From: Anodontia alba
Lineage: Eukaryota > Mollusca > Bivalvia > Lucinida > Lucinidae
Direction: 5' to 3'
DNA length: 64,000 nt
Assembly: GCA_964016985.1 (NCBI GenBank)
Contig: OZ024835.1
Coordinates: 66,114,828-66,178,827 of the forward strand
Positions within the stretch are counted from its first letter, which is position 1. Each line of letters opens with the position of its first letter. Made by a program: the position numbers and the translations under genes. This document shows, piece by piece, positions 56,331 through 64,000 of this stretch. The notes beneath the pieces were generated by a model that did not search any database, was not told where the DNA came from, and was given only the letters and a program-made list of their open reading frames with translations.

Positions 56331-58372
56331 GCTCACCTGAGCACGAAGTGCTCATGGTAAGCTCTTGTGGTCAGTCAAAGTCCGTCGTCCTTCGTGCGTC
56401 GTCCGTCGTGCGTCGTGCGTCGTGCGACGTCCGTTGAGCGGCGTCAACAATTGCTTTAAAAGCCTACTCCTCCTACACCCCTGGGCCAATTGACTCAATA
56501 CTTGGTAGGAAGCATGAGGATGACTTGTAGATTAAAAATAGCTAAAATCGTTCCGATCGTAAATCCATGGCGGCCATCTTGAAAATCTAGTTTTCGCGTC
56601 TTCTCCTGAACCGAAAAGCCAATTGACTCCAAACTTGCTAGGAAGCATCTGGGTGACTTGTAGATCAAAAATAGCTAAAATTATGCCGATCGGAAATCCA
56701 AGGTGGCCGCCATGGCAGCCATCTTGAAAATCTATTTTTCGCTTCTTCTCCTGAACCGAACGGCCAATTGACTCCAAACTTGCTAAGAAGCATCGGGGTG
56801 ACTTGTAGATCAAAAAAAAAAAAAAAAAAAAAAAGCTAAAAATCATGCCGATCAGAAATCCAAGATGGCCGCCATGGCAGCCGACTTAAAAATATATTTT
56901 TAGCTTATTCTCCTAAATCCAAAAGCCAATTAACTCCAAACATGGTAGGAAGCAGTGGGGTGACTTATAGATAAAAAATAGATAGCTAAAATCGTTCCGA
57001 TCGGAAATCCAAGATGGCCGCCATGGCAGCCATCTTGAAAATCTATTTTTTGCTTCTTCTCCTGTACCGAAAGGCCAATTGACTCTGTACTTGCTAGGAA
57101 GCATCGGGGTGACTTGTAGATCAAAAATAGCTAAAATCATACCGATCGTAAATCCAAAATGGCCGCCATCTTGAAAATCTATTTTACCTTTTTTTCTGAA
57201 CTAAAAGTCCAACTGACTCGAAACTTGGTAGGAAGCATCGGGGTGCCTTGTAGATAAAAAAAATATCTCAAATCTATTTTTCGCTTCTTCTTCTAACCCC
57301 AAATGCCAATTGACTCGAAACTTGGTAGGAAGCATCGGAGTGACTTGTAGATCAAAAATAGCTAAAATTGTTCCAGTCGGAAATCCAAGATGACCGCCAT
57401 GGCCGCCGTCTTGAAAATCTATTTTTCGCTTCTTCTCCTGGGCCGAAAGGCCAATCGACTCAAACTTGGTAGGAAGCATCGGGGTGACTTGTAGATCAAA
57501 AATAGCTAAAATCATGCTGATCGGAAATCCGAAATGGCCGCCATGGTGGCCATCTTGAAAATCTTTTTTTCGCTTCTTCTCCTAAACCCAAAAGCCAATT
57601 GACTTGAAACTTGGTAGGAAGCATCGGGGTGACTTATAGATTAAAATGGCTAAAATCGTTCCGATCGGAAATCCAAGATGGCCATCTTAAAAATCTATTT
57701 TTCACTTCTTCTCCAGAACCGAAAGGCTTATTGACTTTAAACTAGGTAGGAAGCATCAGGATGACCTGTAGATCAAAAATATCTAAAATCGTCAGAAATC
57801 CAAGATGGTCGCCATGACATCCATCTTGAAAATCTATTTTTCGCTTCTTCTCCTGAACTGAAAGGCCATTTGACTTGAAACGTGGTAGGAAGCATTCGGG
57901 TGACTTGTAGATTTAAAATAGCTTAAATTGTTTGGATCGGAAATCCAAGATGGTCGTCATGGCGGCCATCTTGAAACTTTTTTTTCGCTTATTTTCCTGA
58001 ACCAAAGGGCCAGTTGATTTGATAATTGGTAGGAAGCTTTGGGATGACTTGTAGATATAAAAATAGTTAAAATCGTTCCGATCGGAAATCCAAGATGTAT
58101 AAAATCATGATGCTTCGGAAAACAATTAGCCAATTGCCATCAGATTTCACAAGGATCCTACTGTTGAAGTGTAATTGAGAGTTTGTTTAAATAATCACGC
58201 TCCATTGACTGTCATGCCATATATAATATTCTTTTTCAAAATTAAGAACTGCTTAAATGATGATCTTTTCATTAGTTGCGATGACAGGACTGGAAAAATA
58301 TTGCATAACATCTGCATATCTGCAGTGGCTATGTCACTCAGTTGAGCGACCCGTGGCCCGTGGGCCTCTTTT
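56331..58372 (+). mobile_element. Element with GCTCACCTGAGCAC / GGGCCTCTT ends and ~145-bp tandem repeats
   Basis: Begins TTAGCTCACCTGAGCACGAA, followed by a GTCCGTCGTGCGTCGTGCG run, then about 12 units of 132-162 bp (GGAAGCAT landmarks at 56508, 56641, 56786, 56948, 57098, 57231, 57328, 57472, 57617, 57749, 57888, 58031). Each unit carries CCAATTGACTCGAAACTTGG, GTGACTTGTAGATCAAAAAT and GGCCGCCATGGC. It ends ACTCAGTTGAGCGACCCGTG and GGGCCTCTTT. I recall such ends as frequent in molluscan genomes; their class I cannot settle. Repeated minus-strand frames (ILAIFDLQVT) come from the unit. Confidence 0.8.
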
Positions 58373-59426
58373 TGCATAAAAAGCAGTGTCGCACGTTATT
58401 AACAGCCGTGCATTAACCGGTGAAAAGCCATGTATTAAAAAGGCAATTCACGCGCTGTTAATGCACGGCTACGCAACTTTCAATACGATCGTACAGTGGC
58501 CACAGATTTGCTGCCGTCACGAGACGTGTACTGCCTGGCACTAGAACGAGCCTACTCCCTTGAAATTGCGTTCGCGAGACATCGGTGAAAAGGCGAAACA
58601 AAATAGTGCAAGGAAAACCCCGAAATGTAGCAAATGTTTTCAGTTTTTTATGCAATAATAGCGATCGAACATGATGTTTCAAGACATTAAGAACGCCAGG
58701 TCCCTAAAGGGGTGTTGGGGGGGGGGGGGGGGGGGGAGGGGCGGGGGGGAGTGGGGGGTGGTGCGTTGAAAACTGCGGCTTTCGGCCTCCAACACCTCCC
58801 TCTGGACCTGGTGAATGTTAATGCATGAAAAACCATGGTTGATTTTGGTGCGCAGACTAGTCTCTCATTCACACCGCACAGCACTTCACGTTAACTGTAA
58901 AAGTGAACTTGGCAAGCCTTCACACCATCTGCTTTTTTTTCTGATCGAATTTACAGCAAAAGAAATCGTGTAAATTAATCTAAAATATACATCGCAGGTA
59001 TTCAAGACCACATGTTACCATAAATCAAGGCTTGTTTACCGTCTAGACGTGGTACTCTGTCATGTTTAATATCCATTTCTTTAAAATTTTAAAAGTGAGT
59101 GAGCGAGTGATCAGATTTTTAACGCTACCAGGCAACTAAGTCACATAGAGGCAGCGCCAAATTTTAACAGTAAATTTTAAACAACTTTATGTTTTAATCA
59201 AACTTTATATAAATGAAGCTTAAATATTACACAGAAGCGAACAGATCCTTTAAAGGTCGATATTTGTTTCGTATAATCAAAAAATACGTATGTTCGTATG
59301 TTTTGTATATAGGCAAATGAAAATGACATTTCTATACATCGAACATGCTGCGATCGAACTACCTCCTTTGGAGGGGGAGGGGGAGGTATATACGATGTGT
59401 GTTCATTAAAATGTATCTACATATAC
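58373..59426. other. No gene recognised
   Basis: Includes a hairpin of GCCGTGCATTAACCGG / TTAATGCACGGC (58405-58470) and the G-rich tract. Confidence 0.55.
58717..58765 (+). repeat. G-rich tract
   Basis: Long G run broken by single A/C/T. The Pro-rich minus-strand frame is a shadow. Confidence 0.9.
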
Positions 59427-59708
59427 CATCACGAAAACACGCCTATATAATTTTGACCTCCTTAAACCCCACTTTTATATAGTAAAATTTGGGTTTACAG
59501 GGGTTTTAATTATTTTCCTATTTTTGCTCAAAAACATAGATTGTGGGTACTCATTCGAACCGTCTCGGCATGGCGGGTCTAACGAGTACCCACAATCTAT
59601 GTTTTGAACAGAAATATGGAAAATATCAGAGTTTTTTTTTGTCTGAAAATTTTTTTGTTTTTGGAGGTGAAATTATCTATATATTTTAATAGACGTGTTT
59701 TCGTAATG
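59427..59708 (-). mobile_element. ACGAAAACACGCC hairpin MITE (orientation 2)
   Basis: Complete, with modest arm mismatches (GAACCGTCTCGGCATGGCGG). Confidence 0.89.
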
Positions 59709-60123
59709 TAACAGTCACGGGATGTTAGTTTAGTGCTGTATAGTTTCTGTTTACCTGAATTACCACAATTTGTTCATTTTTCCAACCTGGTCAAATTTAA
59801 ATACTTTAATACAATTAAGTCAGTTAAAGAAGCTAAACATGTGATATAATCAGTAGAATTTCATTTCATATAAATCACTGTATTTTCTTGAAGAATATGA
59901 ACAGTCTATTTTAATCTCATATTTCTCTGAATTCAAAATACGTCTTTGAAAATTGGTTTCTGTAACAAGGCCTACAGGAACCTGAATTTTATGGGATAGT
60001 ATAAAATATCAGAAAAAAAAATATATATATGCTTGCAATGACTTTAGCACTCAATTTCGTAAAATCAGTCTTCCATATATAAAAACTGGATACAACATAA
60101 AAGTAATACGACAGACTGAATGC

Positions 60124-60270
60124 ATGGTAGTTAACCCAATCACGGTTAATAACTTTGCTTCCCTCTTTGTTAGCACGCCGGCGGGTTGGGCCTCCGATTC
60201 AATGGCGGCTCCGGCCTACAGACTTTCAAGTAAGTCGGTTGGTGCCTGATGATTTGGCTCTGGTCGGGCC
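60124..60270 (+). repeat. Dispersed ~145-bp block related to 11115-11260
   Basis: TGGTAGTTAACCCAATCACG, GCTTCCCTCTTTGTTAGCAC and GGTTGGTGCCTG parallel TGGTTGTTAACCCTATTATG, GCTTCCCACTAATTGCACG and GGTTGGTGCCTGGC. Function unknown. Confidence 0.6.
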
Positions 60271-60400
60271 TACCGGAGTTCTACTGTTTTTTTTTGTTTT
60301 TTTTGTTTTTGAAAATGCATCATGCGCATTTTTGTAATATTGCAATGGAAAATAAGAACAAGAGCTCCGCAAGCGGGGCATTATACGCCCGAGGCAAGTA

Positions 60401-60761
60401 CAGTCGAACCTCAATGGCTCGAACACCGATGGCTCGTTTACCATGGCTAATTCGAACTCGTTTTTGAGTCCCTACGAAATTCTTCCGATAGCTCAAGAAA
60501 ACAAATATTTAAGGAAATGTTCTTATTTTATCGTGAAATTGTATGTTGTATGTACTCATTAGAATCGCCTCATCGAGGCGATTCTAATGAGTACACTCAT
60601 CATACAATCACTGTGTAGAAAATCGAAAAGATTTCCCTAAATTATCGCTGTTTGCTTCCGTTCATGAACTGGAGCCATGATTAACCTTCAGTGGCTCGAA
60701 CTACCCATGTCTCGAACGAATTTCCATAGTCCCAAAGATGTTCGAGCCATTGAGGTTCCTG
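60401..60761. mobile_element. Pogo/mariner-like MITE, CAGTCGAACCTCAATGGC family
   Basis: CAGTCGAACCTCAATGGCTC to GAGCCATTGAGGTTCCTG with TA on both sides (60399-60400, 60762-60763). Central hairpin TCGCCTCATCGAGGCGA. Internally repeated GGCTCGAAC / GTTCGAGCC terms mark the terminal inverted repeats. Confidence 0.87.
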
Positions 60762-60825
60762 TAATAAGATGTAGTACATAAACTGGCTCCTGTATAATTC
60801 AGTGCTCCGGATATAAACTGCAAGT

Positions 60826-60829
60826 GAAA

Positions 60830-60864
<35 letters not shown>

Positions 60865-60878
60865 ATGAATAAATAAAA
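60826..60878. repeat. (AAAT)n microsatellite
   Basis: AATAAATAAATA run of about 12 units. Confidence 0.92.
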
Positions 60879-61138
60879 TTCAGTGGGGCATAGCTCTGCT
60901 ATTTGATGAACTGTAATCTAAGGGTCCAAGCTGGCCCAGAAATTTAGGGAGAAGTGACGTCTCCCTCCTGGGAAAATAGGGAGAAGTTTGCTGAGTCTAG
61001 GGAGAAGTGCTTTCGGACGGAGGACACACGACAGAAGCATGGCTATATAGTACAAGCTTATATGAGCCTTTGGCTGATTTGTTTTTCCTATACTGCAATA
61101 TCTGACCAAACAATAACAAAACAAAAATAAACAACTCC

Positions 61139-61180
61139 AAAAAAAAAAACAACAACAAAAAAAAAAAAAACAACAAAAAA

Positions 61181-61222
<42 letters not shown>
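61139..61222. repeat. A-rich tract
   Basis: A(n) with a few C; other long A tracts are at 155-189, 48492-48520, 51997-52031, 56127-56152 and 61791-61828. Confidence 0.93.
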
Positions 61223-61224
<2 letters not shown>

Positions 61225-61348
61225 CTGCAAGATTTTTTTTGTAAAGCTTTAACTTGTTTTATACTGATTTTATTTTTGTTCTTCATGGAAGGCAACTCAG
61301 AAGAGTATTAAAAACGAAATCCAAAAAGAATAGGCCTCCTCTCGGTTT

Positions 61349-61792
61349 CCGACGCCATCTTGAATACGGGGTAAACTTACAAAGCCCGAAGTATGCCGAA
61401 TGATTTGTTTATATTAACCACGTTGGTTACGCATAAACAAAACAGCCCGCAAAATTCAACAAAGTCATACAAAAGAATGTTTACATTAACATTTATCCTC
61501 TTATACTTTTAAAATAACATCTCAGATGTCAGAATGACCTAAAATTTAAGAAACTTTCGTTCAAAAATCTTTCAAAGAAGGCCTTTGTATCGCCATGCTA
61601 CCAGATAAATATCCGTCTGCGAGTGTTTTTACATTCGTGAACAATTTCCCCACCAGTTTCAATCTCCATGTTTTGAGTGACGTAAAGGCTGAACACCATT
61701 GAAGAAAAGCTAATCTATTCATCAGCTTGTCAGTGAAGAATAAAAGAATACTACAATCAGGCTGAATCACCAGAAGGCTGGCTGAGTCACAG

Positions 61793-61865
<73 letters not shown>

Positions 61866-61943
61866 GTACAACTACAACGTTTTTCCATGACGGCCGCCAT
61901 CTTGGACCATCACATGATTTGCCCCGCATTCAATATGGCGTCG
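61349..61943. mobile_element. Possible element with CGACGCCATCTTGAATACGG inverted ends
   Basis: CCGACGCCATCTTGAATACG at 61349 and CGCATTCAATATGGCGTCG ending 61943 are inverted with few mismatches. A poly-A/(TA)n tract (61791-61863) lies inside. No clear target duplication. Confidence 0.45.
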
Positions 61944-63569
61944 TAAACCATAAAAAGGTCTATTAGGTTTATAAGTTTTGATAAAAGTCAAGATTCTTAA
62001 TTCTATATCATTTAATAAACGTATTTATAAAGTTTAATAATTGCAACATAAAAGAAGATGAAATAAAAATATAAATAAATAAATAACTTGCCCATATGGC
62101 TATAACTTTAGTTATTTGCAAAAACATACCTGTTATAATATAAAATGTGCACACTATTATTTATAAACAATATGCTACAAAAAGTTTACAAAAATTTTCA
62201 AAGGGGCATAACTCTACCAATATTTGGCGCACTGCAACCGCTAAATAATATGTGCTGCTCCACACCATCGTGCAACCATTTATGAAGCCTCAGCTTGATC
62301 GGATGTAAACTGTAGGAGGAGTTAGCCGGAAAAGAAAAGTTTACAGAAAGGGGGAGTTTCAGCCTATAGAGAATTTACATAGGACTGTGCCCACGGACAG
62401 AATCTTATAATATTAAGCACAGGTTTTACCTAGGATATGACTGTTATGCATAAGGTACCTTTACCACTTTATCTATTTACCTTGCTTAAATAGACGGTTT
62501 TGTATAAAATCACATTTTAATATATGGGTACCCCTGAAAAGCGCCCTCCACAACTGACAGTAACTCATAATTTGGATGTCCGGTTTTCTGATAAAAACAG
62601 TAAGTCACTGCTAAAAAAGCTTATAGCACATATTTACTTATTTGTATGACATTGGAGTTTTTATGTTTAAATAAGTTTTAAGTAGTCCCCATGATTCAAC
62701 TGCAAAATTATTTTCATTAATTAAACTGGGTTCCAGTTCTTGTCAACCTATCATTTTAATATAAAAATTGGCCATACCTATCTGGATTATTTTCACAAAA
62801 TTTCTTAAAAATCCAACACCAGTAACAAATTGATTTTGAACATTAAATATGATAACCCAAATAACAGCAAAATGAGAAAATGCACAAAATAATTGATTTT
62901 TTTTTATCAGATGATGTTTGAGTTTTCATTCTGGTTCAGGTTTTGGGGGCCAATTATTAATAGTTTGCCTAGAATCAACTAACCGGTTATTTCAACCTGT
63001 GGAAAATCAAAGAGATAATTAAATTGTACCCTGTGGAACACCTTTGAAAGAGTGCAATAAAAAACTGTTTTACAAGACAATTTTAAGATAGTATAGATGA
63101 CTTAAATTTCTTTGCTCTTGGCAGCGGATCCACTGTGGTCTGATGAGCCATGTGCTCAAGGAAATAAAAGTTTCTTTTAAGCTCTAATTCAGTTTGTTGT
63201 CAAACAAAAATAAGGAATGCCTGTACTCCACTGTGATACAACAATTGATATATAAATAATGAAAGATTGAGCTAAAAATAAAGAAAAGCCCTGCTGTTGA
63301 TACTTTACAAAAGCAAATCACAAATTTAGTGGTGAAAATACCGTTTTTATGGCTCACCTTGAATTATACATAGTTTACAGACGAAATGCATTTGCATTTC
63401 TTCCTTTCAAGACGTCCATTCTATAGTCACGAAAAGAGACAATTGATGAGGACACATAATTAGCCACTCTGCTTACACCTAAAGTGAAGAGTAATGCTGA
63501 TTATTTTTGATAAAAGAATGATAAGGGAATTATTGCTTGACCCATACAGATGTTAAATGCCATTCTGAG
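61944..63569. other. No gene or repeat family recognised
   Basis: About 1.6 kb of AT-rich sequence without long frames; the longest stretch in the window free of visible repeats. Confidence 0.6.
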
Positions 63570-63850
63570 CATTACGAAAACACGCCTATTCAAATATATT
63601 GAAAATTTCACCTCCAAAAACTGAAAATTTTCAGATAAAAAAACTCTGATATTTTTTCATATTTCTGCTCAAAACATAGATTGTGGGTACTCGTTAGAAC
63701 CGCCTCGGCGAGGCGGTTCTAATGAGTTCCCACAATTTATGTTTTAAGCAGAAATAAGACAAATAATGTATACCCCTGTAAACCCAGTTTTACTATATAC
63801 TAAATTGGGGTTTAAGGGGGTCAAAATTATATAGGCGTATTTTCGTGATG
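63570..63850 (+). mobile_element. ACGAAAACACGCC hairpin MITE (orientation 1)
   Basis: Complete; one arm has AATGAGTTCCC instead of AACGAGTACCC. Confidence 0.9.
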
Positions 63851-64000
63851 GTACTTTTGGTCTGTGTACTGCACCAGCTACTTTTCATAATCAATTCGTA
63901 TTTAATCCGTTTTGTCAAGAACTGGAGTGTTAAAAATAATTTGAATATGATTTCTATTACTTATATGATGAATTTCAGAATATTTAGGACGTCTTTGATT

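Noticed and set aside
56532..57515. Several ~100-codon minus-strand frames with ILAIFDLQVT repeats
   Set aside because: Produced by the ~145-bp tandem unit; frame is not maintained between units.

Overview
The window is nuclear DNA of an invertebrate animal, most probably a bivalve mollusc. Three things point there: AT-rich sequence packed with short palindromic MITEs, a tandem-repeat element with GCTCACCTGAGCAC...GGGCCTCTT ends of a kind I associate with molluscs, and intron-containing seven-helix receptor genes with a cysteine-rich ectodomain. The species call is inference. No bacterial-style operons, rRNA genes or intact transposase/reverse transcriptase genes are visible. Most short open frames are chance or repeat-derived.

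The coding content is two paralogous family B2/secretin-like (adhesion-type) receptors, both on +. Copy A (3898-5499) is only the last coding exon; its earlier exons must lie left of the window. Copy B can be assembled from three exons whose splice sites and phases agree: 25982-26172 (signal peptide and start of a somatomedin-B-like Cys cluster), 30650-31379 (Cys-rich ectodomain) and 35928-37520 (membrane-proximal region, seven helices, stop). The spliced CDS is 2514 nt, or 837 residues. A decayed GIY-YIG / Penelope-like retroelement relic lies antisense in intron 1 (about 28553-29235).

The last exons sit inside a segmental duplication: 1-about 6210 matches about 33122-38735, with the left edge open at the window start. 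Because the copies are paralogous, each gives the empty site for insertions in the other. This shows directly that two palindromic MITE families (CCCAGCGGGCAC and CCCAGCTAGCATTCT ends) make 2-bp target duplications, and that a third family inserts at TTAA.

The rest is a repeat landscape. (i) About 22 copies of a ~280-bp hairpin MITE with CATYACGAAAACAYGCC ends. (ii) Pogo/mariner-like MITEs with TA duplications, one nested inside a hairpin MITE and one inside a long (TA)n tract. (iii) TTAA-flanked MITEs, two of which carry a common CAAACAGTGTAGATC hairpin. (iv) A ~1.94-kb element at 18806-20745 with ~200-bp inverted ends around ~169-bp tandem units. (v) A 42-bp minisatellite at 22909-23916 that is open on both strands. 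(vi) A decayed ~330-bp tandem array at 51.7-56.2 kb. (vii) A ~145-bp tandem array inside a bounded element at 56.3-58.4 kb. (viii) Four copies of a ~0.4-0.5-kb dispersed repeat, and many microsatellites.
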